NCBI GenBank assembly: GCA_009692395.1
Contig: SHZG01000011.1
Span: forward strand, 1 to 24,092
From: Methylococcales bacterium
GTDB taxonomy: Bacteria > Pseudomonadota > Gammaproteobacteria > Methylococcales > Methylomonadaceae
DNA: 24,092 nucleotides
Direction of reading: 5' to 3'
Shown here one piece after another: positions 1 through 8,395 of this stretch. The translations under genes were made by a program, and so were the position numbers. The notes below the pieces were generated by a model. It was not told where the DNA came from. It searched no databases and was given only the letters and a program-made list of their open reading frames with translations. Within the stretch, counting starts at the first letter, position 1. Every line of letters begins with the position of its first letter.

Positions 1-1
1 G

Positions 2-130
2 CATAGCTTGGAATTCTTGCCGCCTTATTCACCTGACTTAAATCCTATTGAACACAAATGGGCGCAAGCTAAAGCACTTAGAAGAAAGAAAAACTGCTCC
101 ACTGATACACTGTTCTCTCAGCTCTTTTAA
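2..130 (+). CDS. IS630-family transposase, C-terminal fragment
   Basis: A frame open from the window edge to a TAA at 128-130 encodes 42 residues starting HSLEFLPPYSPDLNPIEHKW. The LPPYSPDLNPIE motif is the hallmark of the C-terminal part of IS630/Tc1-type DDE transposases, and its glutamate is the third catalytic acid. Only the last part of the protein is inside the window, so it cannot be told whether the rest of the element is intact. The element would normally end within a few tens of bases after the stop; I could not fix that terminus because its partner inverted repeat lies outside the window. Identification is confident, element name unknown. Confidence 0.88.
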   Translation, partial: HSLEFLPPYSPDLNPIEHKWAQAKALRRKKNCSTDTLFSQLF

Positions 131-773
131 ATCATTTTATTTTGCTTTTTCTATACCAGCGCCATCAGTTAAGCAAGTACCTATTGAAACTAGCCAGTCT
201 ACACCTGTAACTGTTAATACGGTCAAACAGTCAGCGTTTCAGCAACACTTAGAGTCATTGCAAGATAATGTGGTCTCGTTTATACCCGTTTTTCCGCAAG
301 TCATTAGGCTGATGGCACAAGGATGGCTTAAAAATTTAGAAGAGATTACTGTGCCTCCCGTTGCACCCACACCTTCGCGTGCAGTGGTGCAATCCGTCCC
401 TGTTGAAAATAGTACAGAACAACCCAGTCAAGAGAATGCCGTGAGCCAGACAAAGCCAGAGGCTATTCACGAACAATTTATGAGCGATGATCGTTGGCAT
501 ACCAAAGAGGTCATTCAAGGCAATATGGATAAAGACAGTTTGCCCGCAGAACAGCAGGGCAAATCAGGTAAAAAACTAGGATCGATTATCTTTAAAGAAC
601 GGAAAAATTATGGCGACATTACGCCACAAGAAGAGTCCTCGGTGCAAAATACAAAGAAACATAAAGGCGATGGCTTTAGCATTCCTATTGGAGATTGTTA
701 TGTGGGTTCTAAAACAGAGCTTGAAGAAGGGCAATCGAGTGAACACAAAAATCCAATTAATTGCAATTTTTAA
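48..773 (+). CDS. Unrecognised ORF, probably a gene remnant fused to the IS end
   Basis: A 241-codon frame starts at a TTG inside the IS630 transposase (in another reading frame) and stays open well past the IS. I do not recognise the product. The stretch after about position 150 looks like protein: it is polar, rich in Q, E, P, S and K, with a proline/valine-rich section (VPPVAPTPSRAVVQSVPVE) and a basic, charged C-terminal half (GKKLGSIIFKERKNYGDITP). There is no signal peptide or membrane segment. The natural start is not visible; the first roughly 30 residues come from IS DNA and are unlikely to be native. The most economical reading is the 3' part of a gene cut by the IS insertion. It converges on purF. 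It could instead be a chance frame; I am not sure that it is expressed. Confidence 0.4.
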   Translation: MNTNGRKLKHLEERKTAPLIHCSLSSFKSFYFAFSIPAPSVKQVPIETSQSTPVTVNTVKQSAFQQHLESLQDNVVSFIPVFPQVIRLMAQGWLKNLEEITVPPVAPTPSRAVVQSVPVENSTEQPSQENAVSQTKPEAIHEQFMSDDRWHTKEVIQGNMDKDSLPAEQQGKSGKKLGSIIFKERKNYGDITPQEESSVQNTKKHKGDGFSIPIGDCYVGSKTELEEGQSSEHKNPINCNF

Positions 774-837
774 GCAACCGAAAAAAGGTTTATCCAGAGG
801 ACTACTTGATTTTGGCTTCTGTGTAGATAACGTGTTT

Positions 838-863
838 ATCAACGTCACCTATGATGTATTCAT
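838..863 (-). repeat. Short duplicate of the purF 3' coding region
   Basis: These 26 bases match 1012-1037, inside the end of purF, at 25 of 26 positions. Read on the minus strand in the purF frame they encode EYIIGDVD, against EYITGDVD in PurF; the frame runs on through KHVIYTEAKIK to a stop, against DAYLERIEA in PurF. The match therefore continues weakly at protein level after the DNA identity ends. This suggests a remnant of a duplicated or replaced purF 3' end rather than a dispersed repeat. Confidence 0.6.
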
Positions 864-868
864 TTATC

Positions 869-892
869 GTTCCCAAGCCAGAGCTTGGGAAC
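869..892. repeat. Palindromic repeat (GTTCCCA..GC type) downstream of purF
   Basis: A perfect 10-bp inverted repeat (GTTCCCAAGC and its complement) is separated by the 4-base loop CAGA. It lies 20 bases beyond the purF stop. The same arm with one base changed (GTTCCCACGC) forms the hairpin at 14107-14130 inside the glycerate kinase gene, so it belongs to a dispersed palindrome family. It might help to end purF transcription, but no T-run follows on either strand. Confidence 0.7.
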
Positions 893-912
893 AAGACTAA
901 AACAAGCGTTTC

Positions 913-2421
913 TTATGCACTATTTTGCATTTCAATAATGAAGTTTTCTGAGTTACGTTCATTTTGAGCATTGTCATTGCGTAAGGCTTCTATGCGTTCC
1001 AGATAGGCATCATCAACGTCACCTGTGATGTATTCATGGCTAAAACAGGAGGTGTCAAAATGTTTGATGTTTGGGTTACCTTTTTGGACAGCTGCAATTA
1101 AATCATGTAAATCTTGGTAGATGAGTTTATCCGCGCCAATTTCGACGCAAACTTCTGCTTCGGTGCGATTGTGAGCGATAAGTTCATGTGCGGCTGGCAT
1201 ATCGATGCCGTACACATTAGGGTAACGGACAGGCGGCGCGGCGGAAGCAAAATAGACTTTTTTCGCACCAGCATCGCGTGCCATTTGAATAATTTGTGCG
1301 GAGGTTGTGCCTCTAACCACGGAATCATCGACCAGCAAAACGTTTTTACCTTCAAATTCTAAGCCGATAGCATTGAGTTTTTGACGCACGGATTTTTCGC
1401 GCATTTTCTGGCCAGGCATGATGAAAGTGCGCCCGATATAGCGATTTTTCATGAAGCCTTCGCTGAATTTTACATTCAATTTGTTTGCCATTTGTAGTGC
1501 GGCGGTGCGGCTGGTATCAGGGATGGGGATGACTACGTCTATGTCGTGGTCTGGCCATTCGCGGAGCATTTTGTCGGCTAATTTATCACCCATGCGTAAC
1601 CGCGCTTTGTAGACGGAGATGTCATCAATGATGGAATCAGGGCGGGCAAAATAAACGTATTCAAAAATACACGGGCAGTGGTCAGTTTGTTCGGCGCATT
1701 GCTTGGTGTGTAATTTGCCTGAGGCTTCAATAAAGATGGCTTCACCTGGTTCAATGTCACGAATTACGTCAAAATCCAGTACGTCCAGAGCAACACTTTC
1801 CGAGGCTATCATGAATTCGGTGCCTGCTTCGCTTTTGCGTTCACCATAAATAATAGGGCGAATACCATGTGGGTCTCTAAAACCCAAAATGCCAAAACCT
1901 GCAATCATGACGACCACGGCATAAGCACCACGACAGCGGCGATGCACACCTGATACCGCTTGAAATACGTCCTCAACGGTTAAGCGCAGTTTGCCTAAGG
2001 TTTGCAATTCATGAGCAAAGACGTTGAGCAGTACTTCGGAGTCGGAGTCGGTATTGAGATGACGCTGATCTTCGATGAATAAGATTTTTTTTAATTCGGC
2101 AGTGTTGGTTAGATTGCCGTTGTGCGCCAGTGTTAAACCAAACGGTGAGTTGACGTAAAAAGGTTGCGCTTCAGCAGAGCTGGTGCAGCCTGCGGTTGGA
2201 TAACGGACGTGTGCTATGCCCATATTGCCTTTTAGTTTTAACATTTGGGCATTGGTAAATACATCACGCGTTAAGCCATTATCTTTGCGTAAATGTAAAC
2301 GTCCGCGCTCACAGGTAACGATACCTGCTGCATCCTGCCCGCGATGTTGTAAGACTGTTAGTGCATCATATAAATCTTGATTAACAGCTTGATGTGAAAC
2401 GATAGCGGCAATACCACACAT
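913..2421 (-). CDS. purF: Amidophosphoribosyltransferase (glutamine PRPP amidotransferase)
   Basis: PurF catalyses the first committed step of purine synthesis, replacing the pyrophosphate of PRPP with ammonia from glutamine to give 5-phosphoribosylamine. The 502 residues match the usual length of about 505. The start is fixed by MCGI: Cys2 becomes the N-terminal nucleophile of the Ntn-type glutaminase domain (roughly residues 2-230), which also shows LQHRGQDAAGI and AHNGNLTN. The phosphoribosyltransferase half contains the PRPP loop VDDSVVRGTTS at 364-374. It is last in the trpF...purF run, 160 bases after dedD, where cvpA would be expected. There is no convincing Shine-Dalgarno sequence just before the ATG; the upstream 20 bases are AT-rich. 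A partial copy of its 3' end lies at 838-863. Confidence 0.97.
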   Translation of the reverse strand: MCGIAAIVSHQAVNQDLYDALTVLQHRGQDAAGIVTCERGRLHLRKDNGLTRDVFTNAQMLKLKGNMGIAHVRYPTAGCTSSAEAQPFYVNSPFGLTLAHNGNLTNTAELKKILFIEDQRHLNTDSDSEVLLNVFAHELQTLGKLRLTVEDVFQAVSGVHRRCRGAYAVVVMIAGFGILGFRDPHGIRPIIYGERKSEAGTEFMIASESVALDVLDFDVIRDIEPGEAIFIEASGKLHTKQCAEQTDHCPCIFEYVYFARPDSIIDDISVYKARLRMGDKLADKMLREWPDHDIDVVIPIPDTSRTAALQMANKLNVKFSEGFMKNRYIGRTFIMPGQKMREKSVRQKLNAIGLEFEGKNVLLVDDSVVRGTTSAQIIQMARDAGAKKVYFASAAPPVRYPNVYGIDMPAAHELIAHNRTEAEVCVEIGADKLIYQDLHDLIAAVQKGNPNIKHFDTSCFSHEYITGDVDDAYLERIEALRNDNAQNERNSENFIIEMQNSA

Positions 2422-2534
2422 TATATTTTATATCCGATTGTAAAAGTTGTTAGCGATGATGAAGGTATCTCGGTAATGTTGTGAGATATGATTTGTCACA
2501 GGGTGTCGATGTACGAAACTCAGCAAGCGCGATT

Positions 2535-2562
2535 GATGGGCTTTCTTGCGATAAAGCCCATC
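2535..2562. terminator. Hairpin between dedD and purF
   Basis: A perfect 10-bp stem (GATGGGCTTT and its complement) with an 8-base loop lies 19 bases beyond the dedD stop in the dedD-purF gap. It could be a terminator, a processing site or an mRNA-stabilising hairpin. No U-tract follows on the minus strand, so intrinsic termination is uncertain. Confidence 0.45.
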
Positions 2563-2581
2563 TACGGTATTTAGGTTTGTA

Positions 2582-3532
2582 TTACTCAGAAATCAGAACG
2601 GCGGCTACGCCTTGTTTATCTAGCTTTGCTTTATTAGCCGCCGCTTTCTTTTTATCCAGGTCAGGACCTATTTTAAGTCGATACATAGGGCCTTTAGCAT
2701 TTTGAATAGTTTCGATTGAAACAGGTATGCCTTGTTCGCGTAGCGTTTTCATTAGCGCGGTGGCATTGTCTTTTTGACCAAAACTACCCGCGTGAATAGT
2801 CCAGCGGACTACTTCAGGGGGTTTAGCGACTTTTTCAGGCGGCACAGCGACTGCGGCTGTAGCAACTGGCTTCACAGTGGGTAGTGGTTTAACGACTGGC
2901 AGCGGTTTAGGTATAGCCACTTCTGGTTTTTTGACCACGGGCTTAACTGGCGGCACTACTGGCTCTGTATTCGCAGGTTTTGTTGTCGGTAGCAGCTTAG
3001 GTGTATTCGCTTCTGGTTTTTTAGCAGTAGGTTTAACGACTACTACTTCAGTTTCAACTTTAGGCTCTGTTGGTTTTATTGGTTTTTTTACAGGCGGTTT
3101 TACCTCATCAACAACACCCGTGTCTAAGGATTCAGAAGGTACATCGTCTTCTGCTTCAATAACGGCTTGTTCTTTACCAACACCTGCGACGGCTGGGTGT
3201 GGTTTTGATTCATTGACAGCAGGCGGCTCGGTTGCCTCGGCTTCGGCATCGTCTACTATTTCGGCATCCACAACAGGTTCAGCAGGATCGTCTTCAGTAT
3301 CACTAGGCGGCTCGGTGCTAGCGTTAGGCTTTTTCAGGATTTTACTCGCAGGAGTCGGCAATTTATTGGCAGAGACTTCTGGTGACTTGATAGGTGCGAC
3401 AGGAATAGGTAACTCACTAACCAATGTCCCCTTCTTGTCAACGGGGTCATCAAACAGCATGGGAATGAAAATAGTTGCTAGTGCAGTCACCACTGCCGCG
3501 CCAATCAACCGTTGTTTTAATTCTGGATTCAT
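2582..3532 (-). CDS. dedD: DedD-like SPOR-domain cell-division protein
   Basis: This is an inner-membrane protein of the DedD type: a short cytoplasmic N-terminus, one membrane segment at about residues 9-27 (LIGAAVVTALATIFIPML), a long acidic then Pro/Lys/Val-rich periplasmic linker, and a C-terminal SPOR domain at about 244-316 (WTIHAGSFGQ...YRLKIGP). SPOR domains bind denuded glycan at the septum; DedD helps constriction. At 316 residues it is longer than the E. coli protein of about 220 because of the linker. The linker holds an internal duplication: bases 2898-2947 and 2988-3037 lie 90 bp apart and agree at about 36 of 50 positions, encoding related KKPE...PKxLP units. The start overlaps the folC stop by 4 bp, so the two are probably translationally coupled. 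Confidence 0.9.
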   Translation of the reverse strand: MNPELKQRLIGAAVVTALATIFIPMLFDDPVDKKGTLVSELPIPVAPIKSPEVSANKLPTPASKILKKPNASTEPPSDTEDDPAEPVVDAEIVDDAEAEATEPPAVNESKPHPAVAGVGKEQAVIEAEDDVPSESLDTGVVDEVKPPVKKPIKPTEPKVETEVVVVKPTAKKPEANTPKLLPTTKPANTEPVVPPVKPVVKKPEVAIPKPLPVVKPLPTVKPVATAAVAVPPEKVAKPPEVVRWTIHAGSFGQKDNATALMKTLREQGIPVSIETIQNAKGPMYRLKIGPDLDKKKAAANKAKLDKQGVAAVLISE

Positions 3533-4809
3533 GTTGTCAACTCACTTTGTTTCAAATTTATTAAGCAATCGGACACTAAAAGAAATGAACCGAAAACCAA
3601 CAGTAAATCACCTGGTTGTGACTGGTTTTTTGCTGCTTGGTACGCCTCAGAAAAATCAGTAAAGCCAAAGGATACATTAGCCACTGAAATTTGGGAGAAA
3701 ATGCTCTGCATCATGGTTTCTGTTGCGACTCTAGGATTTGCTAAGGGCGCGAAAAACCAATCGTAAACCACAGGGTTCATAATCTCAAGCACGCTGGCGA
3801 TGTCCTTGTCTTTCATCATTGAAAATATAGCGTGTATACGTTTTTCTGGGAAGCTGGTGGTTAAATAATCGACCAAGGTCTTAACGGCTTCTGGGTTATG
3901 CCCTACATCCAATAAAACAGGAATTTCACCGTCAATTAATTGAAATCGTCCTGATAACTGCACATTGGCAAGCCCACGTTGTATAGCAGTTTCGTTGACG
4001 GGCAACCGTTCGGCAAAGGTCGTTACCGCAAAAACTACCGCCGCTGCATTACAATATTGATGCTCACCTTGTAACACAGGATTCGGTAGGTGCATAGAGC
4101 GATTGCCAGAAAACCAATCCCACCCTGATAGTTGTTTTTTATAGCTGAAATCTTGACCAATATAATAAGCTGGGGTGTTTTTGTTTGCCGCGCTTTGCAG
4201 TAGTGAGCTAGGTGGGTTCGTGTCGCCGATAACAGCGGGGGTTGCGGTACGAAAAATCCCCGCTTTTTCCCATCCGATGGCTTCACGCGTCTTCCCCAGC
4301 CAATCAACATGATCAATACCAATACTGCTGATAATAGCAATATCGGTATCTATAATATTGACAGCATCGAGTCTTCCGCCTAACCCTACTTCAAGTAACT
4401 GCACATCCACCTTTGAATGCGTAAATATTTCCAACGCGGCGAGTGTGCCAAATTCAAAATAACTTAATGAGATATTACCGCGAGCGGCTTCTATTTTTGC
4501 AAAGGCTGCACAAATTAGCTCATCTGAAACAGGTTCACCATCTACTTGAATACGTTCGTTATAGCTTAAAATATGTGGTGAAGTGTAAGCCCCGACACGA
4601 TAACCCTGCGCTCGATAAATGGCTTCCAGTGTGGCAATACAGGAGCCTTTGCCATTCGTTCCCGCAACGGTAATCGTGGGTGGCTTGTGGTAATCAGGGT
4701 TCAGGCGATGAAAAACCTCAGTGACCCGTTCTAGTCCTAAGTCTATCGTTAAAGGGTGTAAGCTTTCCTGCCAAGCCAGCCAGTCTTGTAACGAATCAAA
4801 GTGCATCAT
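3529..4809 (-). CDS. folC: Bifunctional folylpolyglutamate / dihydrofolate synthase
   Basis: FolC adds glutamate to dihydropteroate to form dihydrofolate and then extends folate polyglutamates, in the cytoplasm. The 426 residues compare with 422 in E. coli. The Mur-ligase-like ATP loop GTNGKGS is at residues 50-56, followed by YTSPHILSYNERIQVDGEPVSD, the folate/omega-loop region, and GLGGRLDAVN. It begins with two consecutive ATG codons 12 bases after accD; either could be used, and I took the first. Its stop overlaps dedD by 4 bp. Folate supply has extra weight in a methylotroph that uses tetrahydrofolate-linked C1 transfer (compare mtdA and glyA in this window), but this gene order is the general gammaproteobacterial one. 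Confidence 0.96.
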   Translation of the reverse strand: MMHFDSLQDWLAWQESLHPLTIDLGLERVTEVFHRLNPDYHKPPTITVAGTNGKGSCIATLEAIYRAQGYRVGAYTSPHILSYNERIQVDGEPVSDELICAAFAKIEAARGNISLSYFEFGTLAALEIFTHSKVDVQLLEVGLGGRLDAVNIIDTDIAIISSIGIDHVDWLGKTREAIGWEKAGIFRTATPAVIGDTNPPSSLLQSAANKNTPAYYIGQDFSYKKQLSGWDWFSGNRSMHLPNPVLQGEHQYCNAAAVVFAVTTFAERLPVNETAIQRGLANVQLSGRFQLIDGEIPVLLDVGHNPEAVKTLVDYLTTSFPEKRIHAIFSMMKDKDIASVLEIMNPVVYDWFFAPLANPRVATETMMQSIFSQISVANVSFGFTDFSEAYQAAKNQSQPGDLLLVFGSFLLVSDCLINLKQSELTT

Positions 4810-4821
4810 GCTGAGCTGGCG

Positions 4822-5751
4822 TTATGCGTCTTGTGCAGGGAGTGATGTAGCTTCTTCGACAACAATCGTCGTTAGTTCTGGCTCATGGGTGCTGGTTTGA
4901 CTGGTCATTAACATCGCCAAAATACTGGCGATTTTGTCGCGCAGTTCATGTCTGTCGATAATCATATCGATCGCGCCGTGTTCTTGTAAAAACTCGCTAC
5001 GTTGAAAGCCTTCGGGCAATTTTTCACGCACGGTTTGTTCAATAACGCGCGGGCCTGCAAAGCCGATTAAGGCATTGGGTTCAGCAATATTAATATCACC
5101 TAACATGGCTAAACTGGCAGACACACCACCCATCGTAGGATCAGTCAAACAAGCAATATACGGCAAACCTGCCTCTGCCAACTTGGTTAATGTCGCGCTG
5201 GTTTTTGCCATTTGAAATAAGGAAAACAAGGATTCCTGCATACGCGCACCGCCGCTGGAGGTAAACACAATGAAAGGAACGCCTAATTCAATGCTTTTAT
5301 TGACACCACGGACGAATTTTTCACCCGCGACCGACCCCATAGAGCCACCCATAAAGCTGAATTCAAACGCAGCGACAACAATGTCTTGACCATGCAGTTG
5401 ACCTTTCATGACTACTAATGAATCATTTTCTTTGGTTTGTTTTTGCGATTGGCTAATGCGGTCTTTGTATTTTTTACTGTCTTTGAATTTTAAGGGGTCA
5501 AGCGGTTTAACGTGTTTAGCAATTTCTTCGCGCCCTTGTTCATCGAGAAATAAATTCAACCGTGTACGCGCTGAAATACGAAAATGATGCTCACATTTTG
5601 GGCAAACGCTGTAGTTTTTTTCCAGTTCAGAATTATAAAGAATCGCGCCACAGCTAGGGCATTTATTCCATAAGCCTTCAGGCACAGTGACTTTTTTAGT
5701 AGAACCTTCGGTTCTGATGGTTGAAGGGACTAAATTTTTAAACCAGCTCAT
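4822..5751 (-). CDS. accD: Acetyl-CoA carboxylase carboxyltransferase subunit beta
   Basis: AccD, with AccA, forms the carboxyltransferase that moves the carboxyl group from biotin to acetyl-CoA, giving malonyl-CoA for fatty-acid synthesis. The N-terminal zinc ribbon is complete, with cysteines at residues 31, 34, 50 and 53 (CPSC...CPKC). The crotonase-like carboxyltransferase core follows, with FTSSGGARMQE and TDPTMGGVSAS. Length 309 against 304 in E. coli. It starts 3 bases after the trpA stop, with an AGGAG at 5760-5764 placed inside the trpA end, so it is cotranscribed and probably coupled. The C-terminal tail after about residue 285 is a short T/E-rich extension. Confidence 0.97.
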   Translation of the reverse strand: MSWFKNLVPSTIRTEGSTKKVTVPEGLWNKCPSCGAILYNSELEKNYSVCPKCEHHFRISARTRLNLFLDEQGREEIAKHVKPLDPLKFKDSKKYKDRISQSQKQTKENDSLVVMKGQLHGQDIVVAAFEFSFMGGSMGSVAGEKFVRGVNKSIELGVPFIVFTSSGGARMQESLFSLFQMAKTSATLTKLAEAGLPYIACLTDPTMGGVSASLAMLGDINIAEPNALIGFAGPRVIEQTVREKLPEGFQRSEFLQEHGAIDMIIDRHELRDKIASILAMLMTSQTSTHEPELTTIVVEEATSLPAQDA

Positions 5752-5754
5752 TCT

Positions 5755-6567
5755 CTATGCTCCTACACTGTCCATTGCCAAACGCATGGCTGACAACAGC
5801 TCACAAATTTCTTGTTTAGCGCGTTCTGGATTGTCTAAATTCGCTTCAATTTTGCTAATCAAGGCACTACCAACCACCACGCCATCACCTAATGCCGCTA
5901 CTGTTTTGGCGGTTTCAGCATCTTTAACACCAAAGCCAATACCGACAGGCAAATTGGTACGCGCTTTAATTTGATGTAATTTTTGCTCTACATCAGCAGT
6001 ATTCAAATGCCCAGCACCTGTCACGCCTTTAAGTGAGACATAATAAAGATAACCGCTACCGAGTGCGTCCATTTTTTCAATGCGCTCATTGGTACTGTTT
6101 GGGGCTAACAAAAAGATAGGGTCTATGTCGCGTGCTTTCAATAACGCGGTGCATTCTGCTGCTTCTTCGGGCGGTAAATCAACCGTCAATACACCATCAA
6201 TATCCGCCGTTTTGGCGGCATCAGCAAAGGCTTCATAACCCATCGCTTCAATGGGATTCAAATAACCCATAATCACCACAGGCGTGGTTTGATTGGTGTT
6301 GCGAAATTCTGCCGCGACTGCCAAGGTTTTTCGTAAACTCATTTTATGCGCTAACGCACGTTCACTGGCACGTTGAATCACAGGGCCATCTGCCATCGGA
6401 TCAGAAAACGGCACACCCAGTTCAATCACGTTTACGCCTGCTTCCACCATTGCGTGCATCATCGGTACAGTGAAATCAGGATGCGGATCGCCCGCAGTAA
6501 TAAACGGAATCAGTGCTTTGCGCCCTGTGTTTTCCAGCTCTGCAAAAGTTGCTGCTAATCGGCTCAT
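5755..6567 (-). CDS. trpA: Tryptophan synthase alpha chain
   Basis: TrpA cleaves indole-3-glycerol phosphate to indole and glyceraldehyde 3-phosphate and passes indole through a tunnel to TrpB. The 270-residue TIM barrel has the catalytic acids Glu49 (NVIELGVPFSDP) and Asp60 (MADGPVIQ), and the phosphate-binding GIGFGVKDAET and VVVGSALI near the C-terminus. The start overlaps the trpB stop by 4 bp. No other trp genes (E, D, C) are in the window, consistent with the split trp arrangement common in Gammaproteobacteria. Confidence 0.97.
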   Translation of the reverse strand: MSRLAATFAELENTGRKALIPFITAGDPHPDFTVPMMHAMVEAGVNVIELGVPFSDPMADGPVIQRASERALAHKMSLRKTLAVAAEFRNTNQTTPVVIMGYLNPIEAMGYEAFADAAKTADIDGVLTVDLPPEEAAECTALLKARDIDPIFLLAPNSTNERIEKMDALGSGYLYYVSLKGVTGAGHLNTADVEQKLHQIKARTNLPVGIGFGVKDAETAKTVAALGDGVVVGSALISKIEANLDNPERAKQEICELLSAMRLAMDSVGA

Positions 6568-7766
6568 AATTCTATCCCCTCACGTTTTGCCATAGTCTGC
6601 ATATCTTTATCGCCACGCCCTGATAAATTGACAATGATAATTTCATCTTTGCGCATAGTGGGCGCGAGTTTCATGGTATACGCCATTGCATGAGCCGATT
6701 CTAATGCGGGAATAATGCCTTCCATGCGAGTCAACGCATGGAAACCTTCCAACGCTTCGGTATCCGTGATATTGACATACTGAGCGCGTCCTGTGTCTTT
6801 CAGCCACGCGTGTTCAGGGCCGACACCTGGGTAATCTAAACCTGCGGAAATCGAATGGGTTTCTATTACTTCGCCGTCTTCATCTGACATTAAATAAGTG
6901 CGGTTGCCATGTAATACACCTGGTTTACCTGCACATAACGGTGCAGAATGTCTGCCTGTTTCAACGCCATCACCTGCCGCTTCGACACCGATTAATTTAA
7001 CCGATTCATCATTAATAAACGGGTAAAACAAACCAATCGCATTAGAGCCACCGCCCACACAGGCGACCAGCGCATCAGGTAAACGACCTGCTTGTGCTAA
7101 ACATTGTTGTTTCGCTTCACGACCTAAAATAGCTTGAAAATCTCTGACCATAGCAGGATATGGGTGTGGCCCTGCGACTGTACCGATAATATAAAACGTA
7201 TTATCAACATTCGTGACCCAATCGCGTAACGCTTCATTCAGCGCATCTTTCAGCGTTTTAGAGCCTGATTCAACCGCTACCACCGTCGCGCCCAATAACT
7301 TCATGCGATACACGTTTAATGACTGACGGGCAACATCCACCGCGCCCATATAAACCACACATTCCAAGCCTAAACGTGCTGCCACAGTAGCCGTTGCAAC
7401 GCCATGTTGACCCGCGCCTGTTTCCGCAATAATGCGCGTCTTGCCCATGCGTTTAGCGAGCAACGCCTGACCCACGGTATTATTAATTTTATGCGAACCT
7501 GTGTGATTTAAATCTTCACGTTTTAAATAAATCTGTGCGCCGCCTAATTCACGACTCCAACGCTCTGCATAATACAAAGGCGACGGACGACCGACATAAT
7601 GCTGTAAATCAGCATCCAATTCGGCAATAAACTCAGGGTCATTCATATACTGCTGATAAGCAGCATTCAAATCCTGAATAGGTGGAATCAAAGTCTCGGC
7701 AACGAACAACCCGCCATAAGGGCCAAAATGTCCCCGCACATCGGGCATATTATATTTTTCGGTCAT
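6564..7766 (-). CDS. trpB: Tryptophan synthase beta chain
   Basis: TrpB is the PLP enzyme that condenses indole with serine to give tryptophan. The 400 residues match the usual 395-400. The PLP Schiff-base lysine is Lys93 in HTGSHKINN, and the cofactor phosphate loop is the glycine-rich CVGGGSNAIG. The N-terminal GHFGPYGGLFVAETL is typical of TrpB1 that partners with TrpA, rather than the stand-alone TrpB2 type. It overlaps both trpF upstream and trpA downstream by 4 bp, which suggests coupled synthesis of the alpha-beta complex. Confidence 0.98.
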   Translation of the reverse strand: MTEKYNMPDVRGHFGPYGGLFVAETLIPPIQDLNAAYQQYMNDPEFIAELDADLQHYVGRPSPLYYAERWSRELGGAQIYLKREDLNHTGSHKINNTVGQALLAKRMGKTRIIAETGAGQHGVATATVAARLGLECVVYMGAVDVARQSLNVYRMKLLGATVVAVESGSKTLKDALNEALRDWVTNVDNTFYIIGTVAGPHPYPAMVRDFQAILGREAKQQCLAQAGRLPDALVACVGGGSNAIGLFYPFINDESVKLIGVEAAGDGVETGRHSAPLCAGKPGVLHGNRTYLMSDEDGEVIETHSISAGLDYPGVGPEHAWLKDTGRAQYVNITDTEALEGFHALTRMEGIIPALESAHAMAYTMKLAPTMRKDEIIIVNLSGRGDKDMQTMAKREGIEL

Positions 7767-8395
7767 GTTATTTCTCTATCGCTCTCATTAACTTGTTGTA
7801 TAAATGCTGCTACTTTCGAGGCATCCTTCATGCCCCTACTTGATTCCACGCCGCTGCTCACATCCAGCGCGTAAGGTCGTACTACTTGTATTGCTTGTTT
7901 AGCGTTAGTTTCATCCAACCCACCTGCCAAAATAATTGGTAACGCGCACTGTTTTGGAATTAAATCCCAATCAAAACTCTGCCCTGTACCACCTTTCGCA
8001 TCCGCATGATACGCATCCAGCAACAAGCCAGCGGCATCATGATACTGCTCGGCAAGCGCGGCAACATCCGTAGTCTCCTGCATTCTTACCGCTTTAATAT
8101 AACGCTTGCCATAAATCCGACAGGCTGAAGCGGATTCATCACCGTGAAACTGTAAACAATCAATCGGCACTTGTTGTAATACCTCACGAATCCGCGCTTC
8201 AGATTCATCAACAAACAACGCCACCACCGTAGTAAATGCAGGCAAAGCATTAACAATAGTCATCGCCTGTTCAATCGTTACATGGCGTGGACTTAGTGAA
8301 TAAAACACCAAACCAATCGCATCTACACCGTTATGAGCCGCATACACAGCCTCTTCAACACGGGTAAACCCGCAAATTTTAACGCGAGTTCGCAT
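7763..8395 (-). CDS. trpF: Phosphoribosylanthranilate isomerase
   Basis: TrpF carries out the Amadori rearrangement of phosphoribosylanthranilate to CdRP in tryptophan synthesis. The 210-residue barrel has the general base Cys8 (VKICGFTR) and general acid Asp127 (LLLDAY), with the phosphate-binding IILAGGL and LDVSSGVE near the end. It is monofunctional, not fused to TrpC. It is the first gene of the trpF-trpB-trpA-accD-folC-dedD-purF run. The ATG has no clear Shine-Dalgarno sequence, and I could not identify a convincing promoter in the gene-free stretch upstream. Confidence 0.96.
   Translation of the reverse strand: MRTRVKICGFTRVEEAVYAAHNGVDAIGLVFYSLSPRHVTIEQAMTIVNALPAFTTVVALFVDESEARIREVLQQVPIDCLQFHGDESASACRIYGKRYIKAVRMQETTDVAALAEQYHDAAGLLLDAYHADAKGGTGQSFDWDLIPKQCALPIILAGGLDETNAKQAIQVVRPYALDVSSGVESSRGMKDASKVAAFIQQVNESDREIT

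Noticed and set aside
610..900. Plus-strand and minus-strand frames around 576-900
   Set aside because: They overlap the unknown ORF, the hairpin and the purF-tail copy, and show no recognisable motif or ribosome-binding site.
2877..3662. A 261-codon Gly/Ser/Thr-rich frame on the plus strand
   Set aside because: It is the antisense of the Pro/Ala/Lys-rich dedD linker and runs into folC; its composition is what the complement of such codons gives.
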